From Peribacillus frigoritolerans (GTDB lineage Bacteria; Bacillota; Bacilli; Bacillales; Bacillaceae), in the NCBI RefSeq assembly GCF_004358755.1, contig NZ_SMZY01000004.1, positions 62,001-126,000 of the forward strand: DNA of 64,000 bases. The letters are read 5' to 3'. Numbering within the stretch: position 1 is the first letter of the stretch; every line of letters begins with the position of its first letter. Positions 24,972 to 33,836 of the stretch are shown one piece after another. The notes beneath the pieces were generated by a model. The model was given only the letters and a program-made list of their open reading frames with translations, was not told the DNA's origin and ran no database searches. Made by a program: the position numbers and the translations under genes.

Positions 24972-24994
24972 GACCACGCTTTTTAAGCGTGGTC
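24972..24994 (-). terminator. Terminator of the photolyase/DUF429 operon
   Basis: GACCACGCTT and AAGCGTGGTC form a ten-pair stem with a three-base loop. On the minus strand it is followed by a T run. Confidence 0.88.
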
Positions 24995-25000
24995 AAAAAA

Positions 25001-25651
25001 TCAGCAGCAAAAATCAAACGGGTGAAACGGAGGGGATGCAGGCACATTCCACTTGGGAGTATGAACAGGGTCCCCCCAGTGCCATGCTGCAAGGGCAGCT
25101 GCACATGCGTCCAGTCCATGATTTGTTTCTGCTGCATAAGCAGTTATTCCCTCCATCCCCCATTTCTCAAAATAAGGAATGAGATGAAGCCTTGATTCTT
25201 CATTCTTTTTATAAGTAAGAGCAAGATGACGGTCTTCTTCCTTCAGCCTGAGCCCCAAAGCAGCTCCAGGATGAACCTCTACAATGGATGCCGTCAGGTT
25301 CTGCAGAGATCTGCTTAGGCCGATCCCTCTCAGAGTCAGATACACCATTCGATGAAAGGTGGGCGGCATGATGGAGCCATGAAACAATCCAGCTGCTTTT
25401 ATTACATTTCTTATCTCTTTATCTGAAGGACGATCTCCGCCGCCGTCCTGATAGGATAATGGAGCATCAATTCCTACTATGACCTCTTCTCCGCAAGAAG
25501 AAAGAACTGCAATTGTTTCAATGATCTTTCTGTCACTATTATTAAAGGCAAGATTCTGAAGGCTAAGGACATTGCCTTCTCTTTTAAAAATCGCCATTGC
25601 TGTGTCCTGATGATTTGCGGGTCCGGCTAAATCTATTCCTACTGCATACAA
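25001..25651 (-). CDS. DUF429 family protein
   Basis: About 216 residues. The N-terminus YAVGIDLAGP and the later IVGIDAPLSY are the two acidic strand motifs of DUF429, a family with an RNase H-like fold and no proven activity. HGLDACAAALAAW near the C-terminus is the third family motif. The TTG at 25649-25651 is the likely start, seven bases after AAGGAG. An earlier TTG at 25675 would place that site inside the coding region. The site lies in the 13-base gap after the photolyase stop, so the two genes form an operon. Confidence 0.75.
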   Translation of the reverse strand: MYAVGIDLAGPANHQDTAMAIFKREGNVLSLQNLAFNNSDRKIIETIAVLSSCGEEVIVGIDAPLSYQDGGGDRPSDKEIRNVIKAAGLFHGSIMPPTFHRMVYLTLRGIGLSRSLQNLTASIVEVHPGAALGLRLKEEDRHLALTYKKNEESRLHLIPYFEKWGMEGITAYAAETNHGLDACAAALAAWHWGDPVHTPKWNVPASPPFHPFDFCC

Positions 25652-25664
25652 AAGAAATCTCCTT

Positions 25665-27020
25665 TCACAAATCAAATTTCAATTGTTCATGGTCCAATGC
25701 CTTTGGAGAACTTGCGGCCATGCCAGACTTGGATTTTCTTGCTGCCTGATTCGCTTTCTTCACATCCACGACCGGCGCCTGATAATCTAAGTGAAAAAAA
25801 CCCGGATAATGCCAAGGCTCATGGATATGTTTAGAAGGTACATTTGCAAGACTTGGCAAGTATCTCTTGATGAAAACCCCGTCTGAATCTTCTTTTTTTC
25901 CTATTTTCACGGGATCCTGCACTTTCTGCGACATCTTTTGAATTTGATGAACATGAATGATGGGTTCATAGTCCAGAAAAAGGGAAGCTAGGGCATCCGA
26001 GCACATTTGCACGTTCAGTGAAAGCGTATTAACGGCAAAAGAAACAAGCACGCCTCGATATTTCGATGGAATCCAGCCCGTTTTATGAAGGCAATTCATT
26101 GCTGCATCTATCATGGGAATCCCGGTTTCTCCATTAAACCACCTCAAAAACAAATCATCTTTTTTAAATGGATTATGCTCAGATTCAAGGACATTTCCCT
26201 GCTCCATCAGCTTCCACCGTTCCTTAAGACGGTCCTGAAAAGATGTTAATTGTTTCACAAGAAACAAATTATCACAATTTTCTATCTTTATTGACGTTTT
26301 TTGGACGACTGTCCGAAACGAAATGTTCCCCCATGCCAAATATGGCGAAAGTCTGCTTGAAGATACCGTTGAATGAAGAAGGTTGGAACCATTCTCTTCA
26401 TATGATTGAAACCGCTCCTCCAAAAAGGTTTCAAGCGTTTCCATTGCCTGCTGTTCGCCGCCCTGCTGGCCGAATCTGATTGGTTCGCCTGAAACAGAAA
26501 ATGATTTGAGCTTTTCAGCACCAATATGGAAACTGATTGAACTATCCGCGGGCACTCTTATTTGCCCTGGACTGTCAAAAGGCTCACTTTGACAAAATAG
26601 ATCCCACCTATCCTGAAATGTTCTCCCGCTGTTTTTTTCGTTAATGGGATACTCCAAAAACGTGAGACCTCTCTCATTCATCCATTCTCTTACTCTTTCA
26701 TTCCTCTCATGTTCGGCCCGCCCCGCTTTTTCTTCATGAGCATACAAAGTAAATGGACCGTATGTTTTAAAGACTGCAGACAATGCCTCTTCCATTTCCC
26801 CGATATAGGTAAATAATCTGCCGCCCCTATCTTCTAAAGCACTCTGCAAATCTTCTAAACTTTCGCGGACAAACTGAAAGTGCCTTGCAGAGTAATCTTC
26901 TTCTGACCAAATAGATGGTTCGGCTGCATACAGCGGGAGAACTTCCCCATATAAAGCAGCATCAGCAAGGGGCTTATGATCAGCTATCCTTAAATCGCGT
27001 TTAAACCAGACGACATTCAT
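25665..27020 (-). CDS. phr: Deoxyribodipyrimidine photolyase
   Basis: This 451-residue protein has an N-terminal Rossmann-type antenna domain beginning VVWFKRDLRIADHKPL and a C-terminal FAD domain. The FAD domain has SRLSPYLAWGNIS, GETGIPMIDAAMNCLHKTGW and a modified end (QKVQDPVKIGKKEDSDG, then EPWHYPG). It should repair cyclobutane pyrimidine dimers using blue light and reduced FAD. The FAD pocket tryptophans appear present, and the length suits class I photolyases. I cannot exclude a cryptochrome-like role from sequence alone. DUF429 follows in the same transcript. Confidence 0.85.
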   Translation of the reverse strand: MNVVWFKRDLRIADHKPLADAALYGEVLPLYAAEPSIWSEEDYSARHFQFVRESLEDLQSALEDRGGRLFTYIGEMEEALSAVFKTYGPFTLYAHEEKAGRAEHERNERVREWMNERGLTFLEYPINEKNSGRTFQDRWDLFCQSEPFDSPGQIRVPADSSISFHIGAEKLKSFSVSGEPIRFGQQGGEQQAMETLETFLEERFQSYEENGSNLLHSTVSSSRLSPYLAWGNISFRTVVQKTSIKIENCDNLFLVKQLTSFQDRLKERWKLMEQGNVLESEHNPFKKDDLFLRWFNGETGIPMIDAAMNCLHKTGWIPSKYRGVLVSFAVNTLSLNVQMCSDALASLFLDYEPIIHVHQIQKMSQKVQDPVKIGKKEDSDGVFIKRYLPSLANVPSKHIHEPWHYPGFFHLDYQAPVVDVKKANQAARKSKSGMAASSPKALDHEQLKFDL

Positions 27021-27045
27021 GAAATCACTCCATCACCGTTGTCTA

Positions 27046-27417
27046 TTAGGACCATTTCGAGTATATTTTATCTTTATAAAAAGCAGAAGCTCTGGAACTG
27101 AAAGTATTTCGCTTCTTCAATATTTTATCAAGCTGAAAGGCTTTCTCGTTCAGCTGCACCTGCAGCTTCGCTTTTTCCATTTCATCCGGACATTGAGCAA
27201 GAAGCTGTTCTAGCGTATGAATCGCTTTTTTCAGCTCGATGTCTTCGTCCATCATGTTCGCGTTTTTCATCATTTTATAGGACATCCGGAGCTCAGGCGG
27301 GATATGAGACAAATCTTCAAGCTGCAGCGGCTTTCCCATGCCGGGAAGCTGTTTAAATTCGCCATCTTTTATCGCTTGTTTTATTTTATCTTCCGACAGA
27401 ATCGTGAAAAGATCCAT
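27046..27417 (-). CDS. DnaJ-homologue subfamily C member 28-like protein (DUF1992)
   Basis: This 123-residue helical protein carries the DUF1992 motif: KIKQAIKDGEFKQLPGMGKPL near residues 10-31, then DLSHIPPELRMSYKMMKNAN. In eukaryotes the domain lies in DnaJC28; bacterial copies lack the J domain, as here, and have no known role. The C-terminal half is predicted coiled coil. It ends 25 bases before the photolyase start, so it may be the first gene of that operon. Confidence 0.8.
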   Translation of the reverse strand: MDLFTILSEDKIKQAIKDGEFKQLPGMGKPLQLEDLSHIPPELRMSYKMMKNANMMDEDIELKKAIHTLEQLLAQCPDEMEKAKLQVQLNEKAFQLDKILKKRNTFSSRASAFYKDKIYSKWS

Positions 27418-27579
27418 TCTTAACCCTCCCCAAAAATCCTTCTTTAAATTAGGTTACACAATCAGCTTCATTATTCCTTCTTAAAATATAGAGGTTTCAT
27501 GACAAAGAATCAAACAAACGTTCTACAGCCAGGCTGTGCAGCATATCATTTAGAATCACAAGTAAATGGAGGCATCCAA

Positions 27580-27978
27580 ATGAGCGATTCAAAAACATTT
27601 CAGATCCCTGAAGAAATGGTTGCACGTTATGCTTCGTTAAATGAGAAGGCGAAGAAAATAGAAGAGGAACTTGCAGAGATGAAAAAAATCTTCAATTCCT
27701 TTTTCGATCATACGCACGGAAAGCTCTGCAAAGGCGAAGAGAGAATCGGTGATTACAAGATTCAAAGGCAAATCCGGCACTCAGAGCAATATCACACCGA
27801 GAAAACAGTCAAGGTATTAGAAGATTTAAACTTAACGGACTGTATTATTTCAGTAAAACAACCTGATAAGCAAAAAATTGATGCAGCCCTTACACTCGGC
27901 ATGCTTTCAGAAGATGAATTAAAAGACTGTCTGATCAGAAAAAGCTCTCAGGCTATTGTAGTTAAAGCAATCAAATAA
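27580..27978 (+). CDS. Hypothetical protein with N-terminal coiled coil
   Basis: This 132-residue protein starts at the ATG at 27580, seven bases after TGGAGG. The frame remains open upstream to 27499, but without a site. Residues about 15-50 are coiled-coil-like (LNEKAKKIEEELAEMKKIF). The rest, with YKIQRQIRHSEQYHTEKT and PDKQKIDAALTLGMLSEDEL, distantly recalls phage Gp157/recombination-accessory proteins, but I cannot confirm this. No signal peptide or membrane helix is visible. It stands alone with a strong terminator. Confidence 0.65.
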   Translation: MSDSKTFQIPEEMVARYASLNEKAKKIEEELAEMKKIFNSFFDHTHGKLCKGEERIGDYKIQRQIRHSEQYHTEKTVKVLEDLNLTDCIISVKQPDKQKIDAALTLGMLSEDELKDCLIRKSSQAIVVKAIK

Positions 27979-27992
27979 GGGTATAAAAAAAG

Positions 27993-28026
27993 AAGATCCG
28001 CTTCCAGTTAGATGGAAGCGGATCTT
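27993..28026. terminator. Bidirectional terminator
   Basis: AAGATCCGCTTCCA and TGGAAGCGGATCTT pair perfectly over 14 bases with a six-base loop. It serves the hypothetical gene and the convergent VOC gene. Confidence 0.9.
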
Positions 28027-28821
28027 TTATTTATACATGGCGCCGAAAATCTGATAGTAGGATTTAAAAACCGGCGGATCAAACTCTACCAGATATGGAC
28101 CTTCGCCTTTTTTCGCAAGCATTTGCTTTACGATGCCTGCTCCTGATGCTTCTGTAAAGATGAGCTGAAAGGATTCAAGCTTGATGGCATAGCTTCTCGC
28201 TCTCCACTCATCATTTACCGTTTCCTCTCCCCTTGGAAGATCAAAATATTTTCTCCATTTGGTAACGGCGGAGTTTAAATCTTTTACGATATAATGCACT
28301 TTTGAAATGGATACGTCCAGGTTCCGTCCCGAGAATGCCCCATTCTTATGTAAGTCTTGCTTCCGTTCATCATCTGTCTGTTTCCATTGAATAAAAAAAG
28401 GCAGCGGACAGTCTTCATCGCTTTGCTGAATAAAAAGCATTTTCCATTCTATTAGGCTGCCGTCTTCTCTTTTTCTGCTGGCTTCAATGACTTCACCTGT
28501 TTCAAGCCCTTTTTCATTAAGCTCATCTTTTACTGCCTCAATTCGGTCTGTCCGAATCGCTATCTGGCCTAATCCCTCAGCAGGCTGCTTTAACAGGCGA
28601 TGAATCAGCGGATTCTTTGTTCCGTTAGCTTTTTTACGGTCTTCGACAGCCAGAAACTCCAAGTAAGCCAGATCACTGAAATAACATAAGCTGTTGTGAG
28701 ATCCCCAGTTTTCATGACGGCCTCCCATCACAGCCTGTAAATCCTGTTTTATGAAAAGATTTGCGGATTCTAGAGGATGCCTGTCTACAAAATGCACAAT
28801 GTGATCAAGTTTGAATTCCAT
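28027..28821 (-). CDS. VOC (glyoxalase-like) family protein
   Basis: This 264-residue protein begins EFKLDHIVHFVDR and has a second matching motif, VSKVHYIVKDLNSAVTKWRKYF, near residue 170. It therefore looks like a tandem vicinal-oxygen-chelate protein of the glyoxalase-3-like type. The family holds dioxygenases, lyases and resistance proteins that bind a metal through His/Glu; the substrate is unknown. The ATG at 28819-28821 follows AAAAGGAG at eight bases. The longer frame starting at 28842 contains that site and is not used. Confidence 0.75.
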   Translation of the reverse strand: MEFKLDHIVHFVDRHPLESANLFIKQDLQAVMGGRHENWGSHNSLCYFSDLAYLEFLAVEDRKKANGTKNPLIHRLLKQPAEGLGQIAIRTDRIEAVKDELNEKGLETGEVIEASRKREDGSLIEWKMLFIQQSDEDCPLPFFIQWKQTDDERKQDLHKNGAFSGRNLDVSISKVHYIVKDLNSAVTKWRKYFDLPRGEETVNDEWRARSYAIKLESFQLIFTEASGAGIVKQMLAKKGEGPYLVEFDPPVFKSYYQIFGAMYK

Positions 28822-28995
28822 AGATTCACTCCTTTTCTTCACGATATCTCTATCATTTTTTTAAATGTGCAAAACGGTCTTTCATTAAAAACTATCATCT
28901 CTTCCATGTATTCACAAGCATGAATACGTTGCTCTTCTATTCAGCTGAGAGGTATCATAGAGAAGGTGTGATTTTGAAAAAGCGAGGATAACAGC

Positions 28996-30264
28996 ATGAG
29001 ACTCAGGGATTGGGACCGAAATTTAAAAATACGCTTATTTGGCGAAGCACTGATGAATATAACATATTGGATGTTTTTCCCGTTTTTAACGATATATTTT
29101 GCTGAGGAATTCGGGAAGGAACAGGCAGGATTTTTGCTTGTGTTTTCACAGATTTTTTCAGTTATGGCTAATTTAATGGGAGGCTACTGCGCGGATCGTT
29201 TCGGAAGAAAAAAAATGATGGTGCTGTCTGCTGTTGGACAGGGTCTGTCGTTTCTTACGTTTGCTCTATCCGTTTCGCCTTGGTTTGAAGCTCCATTGGT
29301 TGGTTTTATCTGCTTTGCGTTTGCGGGAGTTTTCGGGTCCTTTTACTGGCCGGCCAGCCAGGCCATGATTGCAGATGTCGTAGAAGAAAAAGACCGCAGC
29401 AATGTGTTTGCCGTTTTCTACACATCCATTAATCTCGCAGTTGTTATTGGCCCGATTTTAGGTGCGATTTTCTATGTGAATTACTTCTTTGAATTATTAG
29501 TGTTCGCAGGGTTCGTTTGTTTCTTGCTTGCAGGGCTGTTATTTCTGTGGACTCGTGAAACCGCGCCTTCAACTGGCAGCAAGCTTGCCATCGGTTCTAA
29601 GTGGTATGAATTTCTGCTTCATCAAATACGGGAGTACAAGATTATTTTCAGGGATAAAGCTTTTCTGCTTTATATCGGTGCAGGAGTGCTTGCAGCTCAA
29701 ACCTTTATGCAGCTTGATATGCTGATTCCTGTGTATACAAAAGAAACCGTGCAAAACGCGCAGCTGTTCTCACTTGGAGATTGGTCCATCTCTCTTGGCG
29801 GTGAGCAGGCTTTCGGGTTTCTGCTGTCAGAAAATGGCCTGCTTGTAGCCATTCTGACAATTTCCGTGACAAAGTGGATGACGGCTTATAAAGAAAGGAA
29901 CGTTTTCATCCTGTCCTCTGTCATATACGGAGTCTCGATTTTCCTTTTTGGCCAGTTCGGCTTTATCTGGGGACTTTTTTTCGCTATGGCGCTCTTTACA
30001 TTTGCCGAATTGATGACAGCAGGATTGCAGCAAAGCTTCGTCTCAAAGCTTGCACCTGAACATATGCGCGGACAATACTTTGCGGCAGCCAGCCTCAGGT
30101 ATACCGTAGGGCGGACGATTGCCCCGCTTTCCATCCCGATGACCGTCTGGTTTGGTTTTCAATGGACCTTTGCCATACTGGGGATTCTTGCATTGGCAAG
30201 CGCGCTTCTCTATTGGATGATGTTTTCAGTTTATGAGAAAAAAACAGCTGGCACACGGTCTTAA
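28996..30264 (+). CDS. MFS transporter
   Basis: This 422-residue protein has twelve predicted helices. The loop between helices 2 and 3 reads GGYCADRFGRKKMM, the MFS signature, and helix 4-5 has FGSFYWPASQAMIADVV. A large periplasm-facing loop (near residues 240-275, QNAQLFSLGDWSISLGGEQAF) is unusual and resembles that of YttB-like drug/H+ antiporters. The substrate is unknown. It is divergent from the VOC gene, with 174 bases between starts. Confidence 0.8.
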   Translation: MRLRDWDRNLKIRLFGEALMNITYWMFFPFLTIYFAEEFGKEQAGFLLVFSQIFSVMANLMGGYCADRFGRKKMMVLSAVGQGLSFLTFALSVSPWFEAPLVGFICFAFAGVFGSFYWPASQAMIADVVEEKDRSNVFAVFYTSINLAVVIGPILGAIFYVNYFFELLVFAGFVCFLLAGLLFLWTRETAPSTGSKLAIGSKWYEFLLHQIREYKIIFRDKAFLLYIGAGVLAAQTFMQLDMLIPVYTKETVQNAQLFSLGDWSISLGGEQAFGFLLSENGLLVAILTISVTKWMTAYKERNVFILSSVIYGVSIFLFGQFGFIWGLFFAMALFTFAELMTAGLQQSFVSKLAPEHMRGQYFAAASLRYTVGRTIAPLSIPMTVWFGFQWTFAILGILALASALLYWMMFSVYEKKTAGTRS

Positions 30265-30278
30265 GTCCGTGTGCTTTT
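30251..30278 (+). terminator. Terminator overlapping the MFS stop codon
   Basis: GCACACGG and CCGTGTGC form a stem followed by TTTT. The TAA stop lies in the loop. Confidence 0.7.
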
Positions 30279-30287
30279 CCCTGTTCT

Positions 30288-30932
30288 CTAAAGTCTTTTT
30301 TCAAAAGAGGATCTCCAGCTGTCTGACAATGCTTTTACTTCAAGGATTCTCTTTATTGCCTCTGTATTTTGTTTATCGTGGTATTTTAGTTGATTGGCAG
30401 CCGTAATGGAAACACCTTTTGCTTGAGATTCCATCAGCTCTAACCCATCTTCTTTGCTGACTCTGCCTTCTTTCAAAACACGGAAATAAAAGCCGGTGAA
30501 CTTCGTATTCTGAATTTGGACCGGCAAATCCTTCACCTGATGCTTCATCGCAAGCTTAAAGCATGGCTGACGCGGCTGGCTTACTTCTACTATTGCTTCA
30601 CCAAATTGAAAGACATCTCCAAGGAAGACATTTTCTTCGGTCAGTCCCCTGATAGTGAGATTTTCTCCGAAAGCTCCCGGCTCTAATTGAACACCCAGGG
30701 CATCTTCCCAATAAGAATAGTGATCAAATGAATACACGCAAACGGCTTTGTCCTCTCCTCCATGATGTACGAGATCTGCCTGGCCGTCTCCTTCTAAATT
30801 CGTTTTTGACAGAAAAAGCTGATGCTCCACAGGCTCCTTATAGATTCCCGTCTCAATTTCCCTTCCGTTATACAAAACCATACTTGGCAAACCAATATTC
30901 AGTGATTCCAGTGCAAATTTTATCTTTTTCAC
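30288..30932 (-). CDS. yflK: MOSC domain protein YflK
   Basis: About 214 residues. The MOSC core has ADLVHHGGEDKAVCVYSFDHY, GAFGENLTIRGLTEENVFLGD and the conserved cysteine in QPRQPCFKLA, as in YiiM/YflK proteins that handle sulfur bound to molybdenum cofactor. YiiM-type proteins reduce N-hydroxylated bases such as 6-hydroxylaminopurine. The GTG at 30930-30932 is the likely start, five bases after GGTGGGG. The preceding 28 codons contain that site and do not align with the family. Its place in the yfl block agrees. Confidence 0.83.
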   Translation of the reverse strand: MKKIKFALESLNIGLPSMVLYNGREIETGIYKEPVEHQLFLSKTNLEGDGQADLVHHGGEDKAVCVYSFDHYSYWEDALGVQLEPGAFGENLTIRGLTEENVFLGDVFQFGEAIVEVSQPRQPCFKLAMKHQVKDLPVQIQNTKFTGFYFRVLKEGRVSKEDGLELMESQAKGVSITAANQLKYHDKQNTEAIKRILEVKALSDSWRSSFEKRL

Positions 30933-31057
30933 CTTGTCCCCACCAATCTTTGTCTTCCTATCATTATTTTCCCACAAAAATGGTTCCGGCACATTTAAAA
31001 GTTTTAGCTCCTGCACCTAGCGGGAATATTACGTGAGTACACTGAGGAGGAATAATA

Positions 31058-32512
31058 ATGAACAACTATACAAAACAATTTATCAACGGCGAATGGATTA
31101 ATGGGTCCAGCGATAAAAAAATTAAAAATACAAATCCGTTTAATGGCGATTTGATAAATGAATTTAACTCTGCAGATGAAGGAGACCTTGACCGCGCTTA
31201 TCTGGCGGCAGAGCAGGCTCAAAAAGAGTGGGCTGCCACGCTGCCGCAGGAAAAACAGACAGTTCTGGACAAGGTAGCTCATGCTTTAACAGAGCGGAAA
31301 GAAGAAATTATTGATATGCTCGTTCATGAATCAGGAAGTACTAAAGTAAAGGCTGAAGTTGAATGGGCTGCCACACTTCGCATCGTTAAAGAAGCAAGTA
31401 CTTTCCCTTACCGTATGGAAGGAAAAATTCTGCCTTCTACTATTCCGGGAAAAGAAAATAGAATCTACCGTACAGCCAAAGGTGTCATCGGAATCATCGG
31501 ACCATGGAACTTCCCTTTGCACCTTGCAATGCGCTCAGTTGCGCCCGCTCTTGCTGCCGGGAATACGGTTGTGATTAAACCGGCTTCCGAAGCACCGGTT
31601 ACATCCGGATTTTTAATCGGCGAACTTTTTGAAAAGGCCGGTGCCCCTAAAGGTACGGTAAATGTCGTCGCAGGCAGAGGCTCTGAGATTGGCGATGCTT
31701 TCATCGAGCATCGGGTACCTAAATTAATTTCATTTACCGGTTCAACAGAAGTAGGCCGCCATATTGGAGAGCTTGCAGGAAAGCATTTGAAGGATACAGC
31801 TTTAGAGCTCGGCGGAAACAATGTTATGGTCGTTCTAGCAGATGCCGATCTAGAAAAGGCGGCCGAATCCGCAGCCTTCGGTAAATTCCTGCATCAAGGT
31901 CAGATTTGTATGGCACTGAACCGCATTATTGTGGAAGAAACCGTTCATGAAGAATTCGTCGCACTTTTCAAAGAAAAAGTCAGCATGCTTCAGGCAGGCG
32001 ATCCAACCGATATAAAAACAGCTGTCGGACCGCTGATTAATCACGATCAAATAAAGAGGATCCAAAAAGACCTGGAAGAGAGTTTTGAAGCTGGTGCTGA
32101 AAAGATTCACGGAGGAGAAATTGACGGCAATGTGATGCATCCAATCATCCTGACAAACGTCACAAATGACATGCCGATTGCCAAAAATGAAATCTTCGGT
32201 CCTGTCGCTCCTATCCTTAAAGCGAAAGATGAAGCAGAAGCAATCCAGCTTGCGAATGGATCTCCATATGGTCTGAGCGGCTCTGTATTCACAAAGGATC
32301 TTCACCGCGGCGTGGCTGTTGCCAAGCAAATTGAAACAGGCATGATTCACGTCAATGATCAATCGGTCAACGATGAACCGCACGTTGCCTTCGGCGGAGA
32401 AAAAGACTCAGGCCTCGGCCGTTTTGGAGGGGAATGGGCGCTTGATAAATTTACAACGGTCAAATGGATCGGTGTACAGGAAAAAGACAGAAGCTATCCT
32501 TTCTTTGATTAA
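31058..32512 (+). CDS. Aldehyde dehydrogenase, YfmT/vanillin dehydrogenase-like
   Basis: This 484-residue NAD(P)-dependent enzyme has the nucleotide region [14 protein letters not shown], the base glutamate in LELGGNN and the nucleophilic cysteine in FLHQGQICMALNRI. NEIFGPVAPI and the C-terminal GGEKDSGLGRFGG complete the family. The closest B. subtilis protein I can recall is YfmT, which oxidises aromatic aldehydes such as vanillin; the exact substrate here is inferred only. GAGGAG precedes the ATG. It is monocistronic and convergent with the iron alcohol dehydrogenase. Confidence 0.82.
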   Translation: MNNYTKQFINGEWINGSSDKKIKNTNPFNGDLINEFNSADEGDLDRAYLAAEQAQKEWAATLPQEKQTVLDKVAHALTERKEEIIDMLVHESGSTKVKAEVEWAATLRIVKEASTFPYRMEGKILPSTIPGKENRIYRTAKGVIGIIGPWNFPLHLAMRSVAPALAAGNTVVIKPASEAPVTSGFLIGELFEKAGAPKGTVNVVAGRGSEIGDAFIEHRVPKLISFTGSTEVGRHIGELAGKHLKDTALELGGNNVMVVLADADLEKAAESAAFGKFLHQGQICMALNRIIVEETVHEEFVALFKEKVSMLQAGDPTDIKTAVGPLINHDQIKRIQKDLEESFEAGAEKIHGGEIDGNVMHPIILTNVTNDMPIAKNEIFGPVAPILKAKDEAEAIQLANGSPYGLSGSVFTKDLHRGVAVAKQIETGMIHVNDQSVNDEPHVAFGGEKDSGLGRFGGEWALDKFTTVKWIGVQEKDRSYPFFD

Positions 32513-32589
32513 CAGACACTCCTATTTATGGTACATTCAAAAATTATGCAGCGAATCATCTTACAGCAGCTGTACCTATAAATCATGAA

Positions 32590-32616
32590 AAAGAGCATCC
32601 AAATTGGATGCTCTTT
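32590..32616. terminator. Bidirectional terminator between two dehydrogenase units
   Basis: AAAGAGCATCCAA and TTGGATGCTCTTT form a 13-pair stem with a one-base formal loop, so it will open to a small loop. Confidence 0.85.
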
Positions 32617-32624
32617 GCTGTTCA

Positions 32625-33836
32625 TTATTTTACCCCCGCAGGCACAACCTTTTGGCTAATGGCATAAATCAATTCAGGCGGCATTGGAAAAGATACAGCT
32701 GCCGGGTCCAGGGCCACAGCCGGAATGACTTTCTCTAAATCCCCCTCTGAAATGCTGTAGTCTGAAAAGTCAGCAGGAAGGCCCGCTTTATGCTGAAGCA
32801 GCTTGATTTTATCAATGACTTTATTTAATACTGCCGGTGCATCTTCATTCTTCGCTTCTACATTCAGTGCTTCAGCCAGCTGATGTATCTTTGGCAGGTA
32901 CAGAGATGGTATTCCCTCCATAACAGCAGGCAAAAAGACGGCATTTGCGAGACCATGCGGAATGCGGAACATCGCGCCATAGGCATGGGCGAAATTATGA
33001 ACGGGTATTGCATTCAGGGCAAAGCTGAACGCTGTGATTCCCATTAAACTTGCATGAAGCATGTCCATTCTCGCTCGAAGGTTCTCGCCGTCTGCAACAA
33101 CAGTCAGCAGATTCTTTTCAATCAGCCGAATGGCATGCAGAGCATAGGCATCAGTCAGAGCAGTTGCATTTGGCGATGCGAATGCCTCAATTGCATGTGT
33201 GAGAGCATCAAAACCTGTAAACGCTGTAATATTTGAAGGCAATCCAACTGTCAGGTCAGGATCAAGGACTGCGATATCCGCACTGATAAATGGATTGATA
33301 ATGTTTGTCTTCAGTTTTAATTCTTCGTTGTAGATTACCGCAATCGGAGAGACTTCAGATCCCGTGCCTGCTGTTGTCGGTATCGCAATATGCGGAATAG
33401 GAATGTGAGCTGCTTCAGGAAAAGATTCCATTAAAAACCCACCGGGGATGGCGTCATTAATATTCGTCAGCCCTTTATGCAGACAGTACTTTACGCCTTT
33501 AACTGTATCCAGGACACTTCCGCCGCCAACTGCAAGCAGCGCATCAGCACCAACCTCCCTTGCATAGCGGACAGCATCGTTTACACAGCTGCTTTCTGCA
33601 TCCTGCTTAATATCGAGATAGATACCTGCAAGTTCAGGCCCAGTACCGTGTGCGGTTAATTCAAAGATCTGTGCCGTCTTTTCGACAACTCCCGCTTTTT
33701 CAAGGCCGCGATCACTGAAAAGAACCACTCTTTTTGCACCAAGACCCCTGAACAGATCAGGCACCATTGCCCTTGTATTCGATCCGCTGTAGATGCCGGA
33801 GCGCAGCATGAACTGTGAAAATGTTGTTGTCAGCAT
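32625..33836 (-). CDS. Iron-containing alcohol dehydrogenase
   Basis: This 403-residue type III alcohol dehydrogenase has VGGGSVLDTVKGV (NAD binding) and TTAGTGSEVSPIAV. The metal ligands sit in LTHAIEAFASPNA and VPVHNFAHAYGAMFRIPHGL (Asp further upstream and three His). It interconverts an alcohol and aldehyde, or a ketone. Its ATG overlaps the stop of the upstream aldehyde dehydrogenase (TAATG), so the two are translationally coupled. With the R2-like oxidase gene it forms a three-gene operon. The substrate is unknown. Confidence 0.88.
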   Translation of the reverse strand: MLTTTFSQFMLRSGIYSGSNTRAMVPDLFRGLGAKRVVLFSDRGLEKAGVVEKTAQIFELTAHGTGPELAGIYLDIKQDAESSCVNDAVRYAREVGADALLAVGGGSVLDTVKGVKYCLHKGLTNINDAIPGGFLMESFPEAAHIPIPHIAIPTTAGTGSEVSPIAVIYNEELKLKTNIINPFISADIAVLDPDLTVGLPSNITAFTGFDALTHAIEAFASPNATALTDAYALHAIRLIEKNLLTVVADGENLRARMDMLHASLMGITAFSFALNAIPVHNFAHAYGAMFRIPHGLANAVFLPAVMEGIPSLYLPKIHQLAEALNVEAKNEDAPAVLNKVIDKIKLLQHKAGLPADFSDYSISEGDLEKVIPAVALDPAAVSFPMPPELIYAISQKVVPAGVK

